A DNA stretch of 64,000 nucleotides from Thiohalocapsa marina. Lineage in GTDB: Bacteria > Pseudomonadota > Gammaproteobacteria > Chromatiales > Chromatiaceae. This document shows, one piece after another, positions 17,925 to 27,053 of this stretch. The stretch is from assembly GCF_008632335.1 (NCBI RefSeq), contig NZ_VWXX01000013.1:28160-92159 (forward strand), in the 5' to 3' direction. The notes under the pieces are model-generated. The model was not told the origin of the DNA and ran no database searches. It saw only the letters and a list, made by a program, of their open reading frames with translations. Position 1 is the stretch's first letter. Each line of letters begins with the position of its first letter. The translations under genes were made by a program, and so were the position numbers.

Positions 17925-19892
17925 CTATGCGCTTGCTTGATTTTGCGCCTCTTCCAGCGCCTCCCAGCGGGCATAGCCGGCGCTGAGTTCGCCCTCGACC
18001 TCCGCCAGCCGCGCCTTGGCCGCGGCCACCTCGCTGCCGTCGCCCTGGTACAGGGCCGGATCCGCCAGGCACAGGTGCAACGCCTCCTGTTCCGCCTCCA
18101 GCGCCTCGATGCGCTGCGGCAGCTGCTCCAGCTCGCGCTGTTGCTTGTAGCTGAGTTTCTTAGGCGAACCGGGCCTTGGGGCACCGGGCTTTGTGTCGCT
18201 GAGGCGTGGCGCCGAGGGGCGCGAGCGTGATGCCGTCCTGGCCGTCGTCTCTGCCACAGGTGCCGGCCGCTGTCGCAGCCAGTCGGAGTAGCCGCCCACA
18301 TAGTCCCCTACCCGGCCCTCGCCCTCCAGCACCAGGGTGGAGGTGACCACGTTGTCCAGCAGGTCGCGGTCGTGGCTCACCAGCAGCAGGGTCCCGGGGA
18401 AGCCCTGCAGCAGCTCTTCCAGCAGTTCCAGGGTCTCGGCATCCAGGTCGTTGGTGGGCTCGTCCAGCACCAGCAGATTGGCCGGCTGGGTGAACAGGCG
18501 CGCCAGCAACAACCGGTTGCGCTCGCCGCCGGACAGTGCGGACACCGGTTGCCGGGCGCGCTCCGGCGTGAACAGAAAGTCCTTCAGGTACGACAGCACA
18601 TGCTTGCTGACGCCATTGATCTCCACCTTGTCGCTGCCGCCGGCGACATTGTCGCGCACGCTCTTGGCCGGATCGAGCTGCGCCCGCAACTGGTCGAAAT
18701 AGGCGATCTGCAGGTTGGTGCCCCGGCGGATGCGCCCGGCGTCCGGCTCCAGCTGGCCCAGCAGCAGCTTCAGCAGGGTGGACTTGCCGGCGCCATTGGG
18801 ACCGATGATGCCGACCCGGTCGCCGCGCAGGATCAGGGTGTCCAAACCGGCGATCACCGGCTTGCCGTCCCAGCCGAAGGCGACACCCTCCGCCTCGATG
18901 ACCAGCTTGCCGCTGCGTTCCCCGGCATCCAGCCGGATGCGCGCCTGGCCCGGCCCCTCGCGGCGCGCCTGCCGCTCCTCGCGCAGGGCCTTCAGCGCTC
19001 GCACACGGCCCTCGTTACGGGTGCGCCGGGCCTTGATGCCCTGGCGGATCCACACCTCCTCCTCCGCCAGCTTCTTGTCGAAGCGCTCCCGCTCGCGGGC
19101 CTCGGCGTTCAGGCGTTCCTCGCGCCGGCGCAGGTAGTTGTCGTAATCGCCAGGCCAATCGGTGAGCCGGCCGCGATCGAGTTCCAGGATCCGGGTGGCA
19201 AGGCGACGCAGGAAGCGCCGGTCATGGGTGATGAACAACAGCGAGCCGCGGAAGCCCAGCAGGAATTCCTCCAGCCACTCGATGGTGTCGATGTCCAGGT
19301 GGTTGGTCGGCTCGTCCAGCAGCAACAGGTCCGGCTCGGTGACCAGCGCACGGGCCAGCATGACGCGCCGGCGCAGGCCGCCGGACAGGGTGGCGTAGGG
19401 TGCCCCGGCGTCGAGCCCCAGTCGCGACACCACCCGTTCGGCACGCTGCTCGATCTCCCAGCCGCCCTCCGTCTCCAGCCGCTGCTGGATCTGCGCCAGA
19501 CGCTGCAGCGCTGCCTCGGTGGCCGCGTCAGCAGGGGCGTCAGCGGGTGCGTCATCAGGCCCGGCGGCCAGCCCGTGACTGAGCCGGTAGTACTCGCCCA
19601 CCAGGGCGCCCAGGTGGCCGAGCCCGCCGGCGACAACATCCAGCACCGTTTCGTCGCCGCCTGCGGGCGCCTCCTGCGCCAGGCGGCCGATGCGCACCCC
19701 CTGGGGGCTGCGCACCTCGCCGCTGTCGGGCTGGATCTGGCCGTCGATGATGCGCAGCAGCGTCGACTTGCCGGCACCATTGCGGCCCAGCAGGCAGACC
19801 CGCTCGCCGGGGCCGATGTCCAGATCGATGCCGTCGAGCAACGCAGGCGCCCCGTAGGACAGGGAGACGGACTTCAGGGAAATGAGTGACAT
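17925..19892 (-). CDS. uup: ABC-F ATPase, Uup type
   Basis: 655 residues, two ABC cassettes with no membrane segments. First cassette: GRNGAGKSTLL, LSGGLRRRVMLARAL, LLLDEPTNHLD; second: GPNGAGKSTLLKLLLG, LSGGERNRLLLARLF, LVLDEPTNDLD. The linker (roughly 245-320) is charged, and the last ~70 residues form a coiled coil (SYKQQRELEQLPQRIEALEAE...), the Uup hallmark that binds branched DNA. ABC-F proteins act on the ribosome or in tolerance to replication stress rather than in transport. Start at 19892 (MSLISLKSV) is preferred over a TTG 24 bp upstream because it gives the family's N-terminus. Confidence 0.92.
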   Translation of the reverse strand: MSLISLKSVSLSYGAPALLDGIDLDIGPGERVCLLGRNGAGKSTLLRIIDGQIQPDSGEVRSPQGVRIGRLAQEAPAGGDETVLDVVAGGLGHLGALVGEYYRLSHGLAAGPDDAPADAPADAATEAALQRLAQIQQRLETEGGWEIEQRAERVVSRLGLDAGAPYATLSGGLRRRVMLARALVTEPDLLLLDEPTNHLDIDTIEWLEEFLLGFRGSLLFITHDRRFLRRLATRILELDRGRLTDWPGDYDNYLRRREERLNAEARERERFDKKLAEEEVWIRQGIKARRTRNEGRVRALKALREERQARREGPGQARIRLDAGERSGKLVIEAEGVAFGWDGKPVIAGLDTLILRGDRVGIIGPNGAGKSTLLKLLLGQLEPDAGRIRRGTNLQIAYFDQLRAQLDPAKSVRDNVAGGSDKVEINGVSKHVLSYLKDFLFTPERARQPVSALSGGERNRLLLARLFTQPANLLVLDEPTNDLDAETLELLEELLQGFPGTLLLVSHDRDLLDNVVTSTLVLEGEGRVGDYVGGYSDWLRQRPAPVAETTARTASRSRPSAPRLSDTKPGAPRPGSPKKLSYKQQRELEQLPQRIEALEAEQEALHLCLADPALYQGDGSEVAAAKARLAEVEGELSAGYARWEALEEAQNQASA

Positions 19893-20030
19893 GACTGCAC
19901 CGGCATCTCGAAACAAAACGCAATGATCATTGTCGAAGTGCGCTCCGGCATGCGCCCGCGCAAGCGCTGCCGGAAACCATGCCCCGCGGCTGCAACGTCA
20001 CGGGGTACATGCAAATCGAGTAGACTTGGC

Positions 20031-20048
20031 TGTCAATCGTCATTGACA
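20031..20048. promoter_or_regulatory. palindromic operator candidate overlapping a -35 element
   Basis: TGTCAATCGTCATTGACA is a perfect 7-bp inverted repeat with a 4-bp centre. Its right half contains TTGACA (20043-20048), a consensus -35, and TAATAC follows after 16 bp. The gene for a Crp/Fnr-type regulator starts 30 bp downstream. A dimeric repressor binding here would block the promoter; autoregulation is inference. Confidence 0.45.
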
Positions 20049-20077
20049 GCTACTCTGCCGAGGATAATACAACCCAA

Positions 20078-20785
20078 ATGGTAAAGTCCGTGACATTACG
20101 CGAGGCTTGGTCAGGTGAGGCAGACTGCCGCAACTGCGCATTGCGCACCACCGTGTTGTTCGCCGGTCTGGAAGAGGAAGACTTCGATCGCATCCATGAC
20201 CCGATCGACCAGTTCGACCTCCGACAGGGCACCGCGCTTTACCAGACCGGCGAGCGCGGCGACTACATGTTCACCGTGCGCAGCGGTGCGCTGAAACTGG
20301 TGCAGTACCTCCCCGACGGCAGCCAGCGCATCGTGCGCATCGCCCGCGGCACCGATGTGCTGGGGCTCGAGGTGCTGCTGGACGAACCCTACCAGCATGA
20401 TGCCATCGCGTTGCAACGCACCGAGGTCTGCCGGTTTCCGGCTCGCCTGGTAAAAGATCTGGGGCAGAACAGCCCCAAGCTGCACAAGGAGCTGATGACG
20501 CGCTGGCAACGGGCCCTGACCGAGGCCGACGCCTGGCTGACCGAACTCTCCACCGGCTCGGCCCGGCAGCGCATTGCCCGCATGCTGCTGCGACTGGCGC
20601 GCGATAACGCCAACCACGATTGCGAGCTGCTCAGTCGCGAGGACATGGGCGCCATGCTCGGCATCACCACCGAAACCGCCAGCCGCACCATTGCCAGCTT
20701 CAAGCGCGAGGGCCTGCTGACGGAGACCCAGCCGAATCATGTGATCCTGAACATCGCCAGCCTGCGTCGGATCGCCGAGGACTGA
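20078..20785 (+). CDS. Crp/Fnr-family transcription regulator
   Basis: 235 residues: N-terminal Cys pair DCRNC (C17, C20), cyclic-nucleotide-like beta roll (roughly 25-130), dimer helix and winged helix with LSREDMGAMLGITTETASRTIASFKREGLL. The recognition helix carries E-x-x-S-R as in FNR. Of the four FNR cluster cysteines, equivalents of C20, C23 and C122 (here C17, C20, C118) are present, but the third (FNR C29) is valine. So either an incomplete or different cofactor, or no cluster. The promoter-like TTGACA/TAATAC would start transcription within a few bases of this ATG, so the message may be leaderless or the true start may lie elsewhere. A NifX-like gene follows. Confidence 0.85.
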   Translation: MVKSVTLREAWSGEADCRNCALRTTVLFAGLEEEDFDRIHDPIDQFDLRQGTALYQTGERGDYMFTVRSGALKLVQYLPDGSQRIVRIARGTDVLGLEVLLDEPYQHDAIALQRTEVCRFPARLVKDLGQNSPKLHKELMTRWQRALTEADAWLTELSTGSARQRIARMLLRLARDNANHDCELLSREDMGAMLGITTETASRTIASFKREGLLTETQPNHVILNIASLRRIAED

Positions 20786-20886
20786 CTGCGCCTTTTCAAT
20801 GTGCGGGTGCTGGCGCACGCCCTATGCTGCCGGCCTTACAAACAGCCGTAACCACTCTCACCGCGCTCCGTCGCAGGACAGTCTAC

Positions 20887-21240
20887 ATGCGTATCGCCGT
20901 TACCAGCCAGAACTTCCGCTCCATCACCAGCCATGCCGGCAAGAGCCGCCGCTTCCTGATCTATGACCTGGCACCCGGTCAGGCGCCCCTGGAGGTCGAC
21001 CGCCTGGACCTGCCCAAGGAGATGTCGCTGCACGAATACCACGGCGACGATCATCCATTGTACGGCCTGGGGCTCGACCTCATCCTCACCGGCGGCGCCG
21101 GCAACGGCTTTCGGCAACGCATGGCGCGCAAGGGCATCGACGTGATCGCCACCAGCGAGACCGACATCGAGCGCGCGCTGAGCGTCATTGCCAGCGGCCA
21201 GCCCCTGCCCGCCGCGGCGCCTCACGCACATCAAGCCTGA
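20887..21240 (+). CDS. NifX/NifB-type dinitrogenase cofactor-binding family protein
   Basis: 117 residues, one domain of the family that binds iron-molybdenum cofactor intermediates: MRIAVTSQNFRSITSHAGKSRRFLIYDL, and LILTGGAGNGFRQRMARKGIDVIATSETDIERAL. No other nif gene is in the window, and stand-alone members exist in non-fixing bacteria, so the ligand is unknown. The start at 20887 is chosen because the conserved RIAVTS strand begins there. It lies 101 bp after the Fnr-type gene on the same strand and may share its regulation. Confidence 0.82.
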   Translation: MRIAVTSQNFRSITSHAGKSRRFLIYDLAPGQAPLEVDRLDLPKEMSLHEYHGDDHPLYGLGLDLILTGGAGNGFRQRMARKGIDVIATSETDIERALSVIASGQPLPAAAPHAHQA

Positions 21241-21376
21241 AAACCGACACGCGTGCTGCCCCGCTCGGGCAACGCCGAGTGCATCAGCATTGCCCTGAGG
21301 CGTCTGCAACGGGTCTGTTGATTTCCGGCCGGGGTGGACAGCACATCCGTGGTTTAACCGGGAAGAGGCGATCACC

Positions 21377-21949
21377 GTGACCATCCTGATCAATTTCCTG
21401 CTGTTCCAGGCCAGCTGGCTCGCCTGCGTGCTCTCCGGCGCCCATGGCTGGCCCCTGCTGGGCATCGCCGTGGTGGCCATCGTGGTCGGCTATCACCTGG
21501 TGCGGGCGCACCGCCCCTGGGCCGAGGCGGCGCTGCTGGCGCTGGCGGGCGCCATCGGCGCATTCTGGGACGGGCAACTGGTCGGTCATGGCTGGCTGAT
21601 CTATCCCTCCGGCGTCTTCGCCCAGTGGCTGGCGCCGAGCTGGATCATCGCCATGTGGGTGGCCTTTGCCACCACGCTCAATGTCTCGCTGCGCTGGCTG
21701 CGCGGTCGCGCCGGCTGGGCCTTGCTGTTCGGCGCCATCGGCGCACCGCTGGCCTACTATGCCGGAGCCAGACTCGGCGGCGTGCAGTTCGCGGATCCGC
21801 TGATCGCGCTGCTGGCGGTCGCCGCGGGCTGGATGCTGATCACGCCCGTGCTGGTCGCCCTGGCCGGCCGCCTGGACGGCTTCCGGCCGGCCGCAACGCC
21901 GGCCAACGCCGAGCCGCGTCCGTCCATCGAGGTACGCGAACATGTTTGA
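21377..21949 (+). CDS. DUF2878 inner-membrane protein
   Basis: 190 residues with about five to six membrane helices (ILINFLLFQASWLACVLSGAHGWPLLG at the N-terminus). Conserved residues include GAFWDGQLVGHGWLIYPSG and LAPSWIIAMWVAFATTLNVSLRWL. DUF2878 genes commonly sit beside DUF1295, cyclopropane-fatty-acid-synthase-like and lipocalin genes in membrane-lipid stress clusters. It overlaps the DUF1295 gene by 8 bp, so the two are coupled. Molecular function not known. Confidence 0.82.
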   Translation: MTILINFLLFQASWLACVLSGAHGWPLLGIAVVAIVVGYHLVRAHRPWAEAALLALAGAIGAFWDGQLVGHGWLIYPSGVFAQWLAPSWIIAMWVAFATTLNVSLRWLRGRAGWALLFGAIGAPLAYYAGARLGGVQFADPLIALLAVAAGWMLITPVLVALAGRLDGFRPAATPANAEPRPSIEVREHV

Positions 21950-22721
21950 TCTCGACCTGTATGCCGCCGGCCTGGCAGTCGCGCTGGGCATTGCCATCGG
22001 CGCCTGGCTGGTCAGCCTGATCCGCGGCGATGTCAGCATCGTCGACTCCCTCTGGTCGATCTTCTTCCTCGCCATGCTGCTGACCTATGTGCAACTGGCC
22101 CCGACGGTGGCGGAACGCGCCTACCTGGTGCTGTTCCTGGTCACGGTGTGGGCGGTGCGGCTGTCGGTGTTCATCACCCTGCGCAACTGGGGCGAGCCCG
22201 AAGACCACCGCTATCAGGCGATCCGCGCCAACAACCAGCCCCATTTCGAGTTCAAGAGCCTGTACATCGTCTTCAGCCTGCAGGCTATCCTGGCCTGGAT
22301 CATCTCGCTGCCCCTGCTCGGCATTGTGCTCGGCGGCACCACCCTGGGCTGGCTCGACCTCGTCGCCGTAGCCCTGTGGCTGATCGGCTTTGCTTTCGAG
22401 GCCATCGGTGATCAGCAGCTAGCCGCCTTCAAGAGCAACCCCGCCAATCGCGGCCAGGTGATGGACCAGGGCCTGTGGCGCTACACACGACACCCCAATT
22501 ACTTCGGCGAGGCCTGCATCTGGTGGGCCTTCTATCTGTTTGCCGTCGCCGCCGGCGCCTGGTGGACCATCATCGCCCCGCTGCTGATGACCTTCCTGCT
22601 GCTGCGCGTCTCCGGCGTGGCGCTGCTGGAAAAGGACATCGGCACGCGCCGGCCCGCCTACCAGGACTACATGCGCCGCACCAACGCCTTCCTGCCCGGA
22701 CCGCCAAAGCCTCCTGCATGA
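21942..22721 (+). CDS. DUF1295 / steroid 5-alpha-reductase-like membrane protein
   Basis: 259 residues, about six to seven helices. The C-terminal half has the isoprenylcysteine-methyltransferase/steroid-reductase-like signature GLWRYTRHPNYFGEACIWWAFYLF and a late RRPAYQDYMRRTNAFLP. In the DUF1295 family the His/Asn/Tyr-Phe cluster binds a reduced nicotinamide or AdoMet-like cofactor. With the DUF2878 and lipocalin genes it forms a probable operon acting on membrane fatty acids; the substrate is inference. Confidence 0.85.
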   Translation: MFDLDLYAAGLAVALGIAIGAWLVSLIRGDVSIVDSLWSIFFLAMLLTYVQLAPTVAERAYLVLFLVTVWAVRLSVFITLRNWGEPEDHRYQAIRANNQPHFEFKSLYIVFSLQAILAWIISLPLLGIVLGGTTLGWLDLVAVALWLIGFAFEAIGDQQLAAFKSNPANRGQVMDQGLWRYTRHPNYFGEACIWWAFYLFAVAAGAWWTIIAPLLMTFLLLRVSGVALLEKDIGTRRPAYQDYMRRTNAFLPGPPKPPA

Positions 22722-22762
22722 GAGGTGAACTCGACCCCGATCTCTGGTAAAACGACGACCTC

Positions 22763-23338
22763 ATGACAACCCGTACCATTGTTCCGGCGCGCCGACGCCC
22801 CGCGGCCCTGCAGCGGATGCTGGCCCTGACCGCCGTCGCCGTCGCCCTGTTGCTCAGCGCCTGCGCAAGCGAGGAATCCCCCATGGACACCGTGCCCCAC
22901 GTCGACCTGGAACGCTTCATGGGCGACTGGTACGTGGTCGCCGTGATCCCGACCTTCTTGGAAAAGGACGCCTACAATCCGCTGGAGTCCTACGCCCTGA
23001 ACCCGGACGGCACCATCGCCACCAGATTCACATTCAACAAGGGCAGCCTCGATGGCCCCCGCAAGGTGTACCACCCCACCGGTTTTGTGCGGGACACGCA
23101 GACCAACGCCCTCTGGGGCATGCAGTTCATCTGGCCGTTCAAGGGCGATTTCCGCATCATCTACCTGGACGAGGGCTACCAGCTCACCGTCATCGGCCGC
23201 GCCAAGCGCGACTATGTCTGGGTGATGGCGCGTGATCCGGCGTTCAGCGACGCCGACTTCGAGCGCATGAAGGCCTTCGTTGCCTCCGTCGGCTACGATG
23301 CGAGCCAGCTGCAACGGCCGCAGCACAGTCCGCGCTGA
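22763..23338 (+). CDS. blc: outer-membrane lipoprotein lipocalin (Blc-like)
   Basis: 191 residues. A type II signal peptide ends in LLLSACAS (lipobox), Ser at +2 relative to Cys predicting outer-membrane delivery. The lipocalin barrel has its first conserved motif as VDLERFMGDWYVVAVIPT and a later RDYVWVMARDPAFSDADFERM typical of bacterial Blc. Blc binds lysophospholipids or fatty acids and is induced by envelope stress. It follows DUF2878-DUF1295 by 41 bp on the same strand, as in related gammaproteobacterial clusters. Confidence 0.9.
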   Translation: MTTRTIVPARRRPAALQRMLALTAVAVALLLSACASEESPMDTVPHVDLERFMGDWYVVAVIPTFLEKDAYNPLESYALNPDGTIATRFTFNKGSLDGPRKVYHPTGFVRDTQTNALWGMQFIWPFKGDFRIIYLDEGYQLTVIGRAKRDYVWVMARDPAFSDADFERMKAFVASVGYDASQLQRPQHSPR

Positions 23339-23491
23339 CATGCCGCCAGTGCCGCCCAACCGCCACCAGCGCTGCTGCCCCCAAACCTTCCCCCGGAGCT
23401 GCCAACTACCCTGGTGCCGCCACGCAGCTGCCGCCCCAGGGTGCCGCCCGCCGAGGCAGCCCACAGACGCCCGTCGGCGCATGATCCTCGC

Positions 23492-25255
23492 ATGACCACC
23501 GCTCGCGATCTGCTGAAGTCCCAGCAGCACCTGGCCTCTACCTGGCTGCGGGTCGCCGTGGCCCTGGGTCTCGGCAATGCCCTGCTCATCATCGCTCAGG
23601 CCTGGCTGCTGGCGCACATCATCGACGCCGTGGTCTTCGCCGGCGCCGGCCTGGCTGACGTCAGCGCCTGGCTGAGGCCATTGCTGGCGCTGTTCCTGCT
23701 GCGCGCCCTGCTGGCCTGGGCCTCGGAGCAGAGCGCCTTCCGTGCCGCGGCCGGTGTCAAGCGCACGCTGCGCGACCGGGTCTATCGGCACATCCAGGCC
23801 GCCGGCCCGGCCTGGATGGCCGGACAACGCAGCGGTGCCCTGGCGGAGGACCTGACCCGCGGCATCGAGGGCCTGCAGGACTACTACGCCCGCTACCTGC
23901 CGGCCATGACCCTCACCGCGCTGATCCCGCTGGCCATGCTGTTGGCGGTGCTGCCGCTGGACTGGCTGTCGGCGCTGATCATGCTGATCACGGCGCCGCT
24001 GGTGCCGCTGTCGATGATCCTGATCGGCACACGGGTAGGCCGCGCCAACCAGCGCCAGTGGAAGACCCTGGCACGCATGGGTGCGCACTTTCTCGACGTC
24101 ATCCAGGGCCTGACCACGCTCAAGCTGTTCAACGCCAGCCGGCGGGAGGCGGCGGTGATCGCCCGGGTGTCGGACGACTACCGCCGCAGCACCATGCAGG
24201 TGCTGCGCCTGGCTTTCCTGTCATCGGCAGTGCTGGAGCTGTTTGCCACGGTGGGCATCGCGCTGGTGGCGATCTTCATCGGCTTTCGGCTGTATCAGCT
24301 GGATCTGCCGCTGCCGGCGCTGTTGTCGCCGCCGCAGATCAGCTTCTTCGGCGGCTTCTTCATCCTGCTGCTGGTGCCGGAGTTCTACCTGCCGCTGCGC
24401 AACATGGGCAGCCACTACCATGCCCGCATGGAGGCCGTCGCCGCCGCGGAGCGACTGGTGCACATCCTCGACACCCCCCTGCCGGAGGCGCCGCCGGAGC
24501 CGCGCCGGCTGGACGCCGACAGCCCGCTGCTGATCCGCTTCGACGACGTGCATTTCGGTTACGAACAGGGCCGACCGGCGCTGGCCGGGGCCAGCTTCGA
24601 GATCCGCCCCGGTGAGCGCGTGGCGCTGGTGGGCCCCAGCGGCGCCGGCAAGACCACCGTGGCCAGCCTGCTGCTGGGATTCGTACGCCCGGACCAGGGC
24701 CACATCGCCATCGACGGCATCGACCTGAACACGCTGGACATCGACGACTGGCGCCGGCGCCTGGCCTGGCTGCCGCAGAATCCGCGCCTGTTCCAGGGAA
24801 CCCTGCTGGACAACATCCGCCTGGGTGCGCCGGATGCCGACCTGACGGCGGTGCGCGAGGCCGCACGCCGCGCCCATGCCGCCGAGTTCATCGAACGCCT
24901 GCCCCAGGGCTACGACACCCCGGTGGGCGAGCGCGGCGCCGGGCTGTCCGGCGGCCAGATACAGCGCGTGGCGCTGGCCCGCGCCTTCCTGCGCGACGCC
25001 CGGCTGGTGATCCTGGACGAGGCCACGGCGAACCTGGACCCCGCCAGCGAGGCCCTGGTGCAGCAGGCAGTGGACAGCCTGGCCGCCGGGCGCAGCCTGC
25101 TGATCATCGCCCACCGGCTCGCCACCGTGCGCGATGCTGATCGCATCCTGGTGATCGATGCCGGGCGCATCGTGCAGCAGGGCGACCACGCCTCGCTGGT
25201 GAACCAGCCGGGTCCGTACCAGCGCATGGTCCGCCTGCTGGAGGCGAACGCCTGA
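23492..25255 (+). CDS. cydD: thiol reductant ABC exporter subunit CydD
   Basis: 587 residues: six-helix ABC transmembrane domain (roughly 20-310) with the CydD-type LTALIPLAMLLAVLPLDWLSALIMLITAPLVPL, then an ABC cassette with VGPSGAGKTTVASLLLG, LSGGQIQRVALARAF and LVILDEATANLDP. CydDC exports cysteine/glutathione to the periplasm and is needed for cytochrome bd and c assembly. The start at 23492 (MTTARDLLKSQQ) fits the family; the preceding in-frame codons overlap an unrelated low-complexity stretch. cydC follows 22 bp later. No cydAB in the window. Confidence 0.93.
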   Translation: MTTARDLLKSQQHLASTWLRVAVALGLGNALLIIAQAWLLAHIIDAVVFAGAGLADVSAWLRPLLALFLLRALLAWASEQSAFRAAAGVKRTLRDRVYRHIQAAGPAWMAGQRSGALAEDLTRGIEGLQDYYARYLPAMTLTALIPLAMLLAVLPLDWLSALIMLITAPLVPLSMILIGTRVGRANQRQWKTLARMGAHFLDVIQGLTTLKLFNASRREAAVIARVSDDYRRSTMQVLRLAFLSSAVLELFATVGIALVAIFIGFRLYQLDLPLPALLSPPQISFFGGFFILLLVPEFYLPLRNMGSHYHARMEAVAAAERLVHILDTPLPEAPPEPRRLDADSPLLIRFDDVHFGYEQGRPALAGASFEIRPGERVALVGPSGAGKTTVASLLLGFVRPDQGHIAIDGIDLNTLDIDDWRRRLAWLPQNPRLFQGTLLDNIRLGAPDADLTAVREAARRAHAAEFIERLPQGYDTPVGERGAGLSGGQIQRVALARAFLRDARLVILDEATANLDPASEALVQQAVDSLAAGRSLLIIAHRLATVRDADRILVIDAGRIVQQGDHASLVNQPGPYQRMVRLLEANA

Positions 25256-25277
25256 TGGAATGCGGAGACTCCCGTGC

Positions 25278-27053
25278 ATGCCTGAGCTGAAACGCCTCTG
25301 GTTGCTGTTTCGCCCCTACCGCGGCTGGATGATCGCGGGCTTTGCGGTGTCTCTGCTGACGCTGCTGGCCAATGTCGCGCTACTGGCGGTGTCCGGCTGG
25401 TTCGTCACCACCATGGCAATTGCCGGCGCCAGCGGTGTCGCACTGAGCTACCTTGCCCCGGCGGCCCTCATCCGGGCCAGCGCCATCGCCCGCACCGTCG
25501 GTCGCTACCTGGAACGGCTGATCAGCCACGAGGCCACCCTGCGCCAACTGGCCGGGCTGCGCGTCTGGTTCTACCAGCACCTGGAACCCCTGGCCCCCGC
25601 CCGCCTGCAGCAATACCACAGCGCCGATCTGCTGAGCCGCATCCGCGCGGACATCGACGCCCTGGACAATCTGTACATTCGCGTGCTGGTACCAGTGCTG
25701 GTGGCGCTGACCGCCGGTGCCGGCCTGTTCGTGTTCGCCGCCTTGTACCACCTGCAGCTGGCCTTGCTGCTGCTGGGTATGCTGCTGCTGGCGGGGGGGC
25801 TGCTGCCCTGGCTCGGCCGGCGGCTGGGCGCGGCGCCGGGTCGCCGGCTGGCGCACACCGACACCCAACTGCGCCAACTGGCCATCGACGGCACCCAGGG
25901 CCTGGCAGAACTGCTGGTCTACGGCGCCGCCGACGACCACGCACGGCGGCTGGATGCGGCCACTGCGGCGCTGATCGCAGACCAGGATCGCATGAGCCGG
26001 CTGGCAGGGATGTCCCAGGGGGCCGTTGGCCTCAGCGCCAACCTCACCCTGTGGGGCATGCTCTGGCTCGGCATCCCGCTGGTGGCCGATGGTGCCCTGG
26101 CGCCCCCCCAACTGGTGATGCTGGCGCTGCTGGCGCTGGCGGCCTTCGAGTCAGTTGCCGGTCTGCCCCTGGCCTTCCAGCAACTGGAACAAACGCTGAC
26201 CGCCGCCCGACGCCTGTTCGCCATCGTCGACGCGAAACCGGCGGTGCCCGAGCCAGCCGGCCCCTCCCCGGTGCCCCAAAACCACGCGTTACACATTCGC
26301 GACCTGCGGTTCAGTTACCCGAGCGCGAACGGGCAGGCCTCCCGACCGGCGCTGGACGGGATCGACCTGGATCTGTCGGAGGGCGCGCGCATCGCCATCG
26401 TCGGTGCCACCGGCTCCGGCAAGAGCACGCTGTTCCATCTGCTGTTGCGCTTCTGGGCCGCGGACAGCGGCCACATCCGTCTCGGCGGCGCCGACATCGA
26501 CGCCTTCCACGGCGAGGACCTGCGCCGGCACATCGCGCTGGTGTCCCAGCAGACACACCTGTTCGACGCCAGCATCCGCGACAACCTGCTGCTGGCCGCG
26601 CCCGAGGCCACCCAGGGGCACCTGGAAGCGGCTTGCCGCACGGCGCAGATCCATAGGTTCATCGAGGCGCTGCCGGAGGGCTATGACACCTGGGTCGGCG
26701 AGACCGGGGTACGGGTATCCGGCGGACAGGCGCGTCGCATCGCCATCGCCCGCGCCCTGTTGCGGGATGCCCCGATCCTGCTGCTGGACGAGCCCACCGA
26801 GGGCCTGGACGCCGCCACCGAGCGCGCCCTGATGGACGCGCTGCACCAACTGATGCAGGGGCGCAGCACGCTGATGATCACCCATCGGCCCATGGCCCTG
26901 GCGGACATGGACCAGATCCTGGTCATGGACCAGGGCCGGATCGTCGAGCGCGGCACCCACAGCGAACTGCTGGGGGCCCGCCACTACCCGCGGCTACTTG
27001 GGCTCGACGCCGGAATCGACAGCGGAATCCACGGGCCGCTGGACGCCGCCTGA
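25278..27053 (+). CDS. cydC: thiol reductant ABC exporter subunit CydC
   Basis: 591 residues, transmembrane domain (roughly 1-310) plus ABC cassette: VGATGSGKSTLFHLLLR, VSGGQARRIAIARAL, ILLLDEPTEGLDA. Forms the heterodimer with CydD. An ATG at 25260 is in frame, but 25278 has CGGAG at good spacing and gives the usual start MPELKRLWLLFRPYRGWM. The 3' end overlaps the convergent hldE gene by 60 bp, so the two messages are antisense to each other there. Confidence 0.93.
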   Translation: MPELKRLWLLFRPYRGWMIAGFAVSLLTLLANVALLAVSGWFVTTMAIAGASGVALSYLAPAALIRASAIARTVGRYLERLISHEATLRQLAGLRVWFYQHLEPLAPARLQQYHSADLLSRIRADIDALDNLYIRVLVPVLVALTAGAGLFVFAALYHLQLALLLLGMLLLAGGLLPWLGRRLGAAPGRRLAHTDTQLRQLAIDGTQGLAELLVYGAADDHARRLDAATAALIADQDRMSRLAGMSQGAVGLSANLTLWGMLWLGIPLVADGALAPPQLVMLALLALAAFESVAGLPLAFQQLEQTLTAARRLFAIVDAKPAVPEPAGPSPVPQNHALHIRDLRFSYPSANGQASRPALDGIDLDLSEGARIAIVGATGSGKSTLFHLLLRFWAADSGHIRLGGADIDAFHGEDLRRHIALVSQQTHLFDASIRDNLLLAAPEATQGHLEAACRTAQIHRFIEALPEGYDTWVGETGVRVSGGQARRIAIARALLRDAPILLLDEPTEGLDAATERALMDALHQLMQGRSTLMITHRPMALADMDQILVMDQGRIVERGTHSELLGARHYPRLLGLDAGIDSGIHGPLDAA

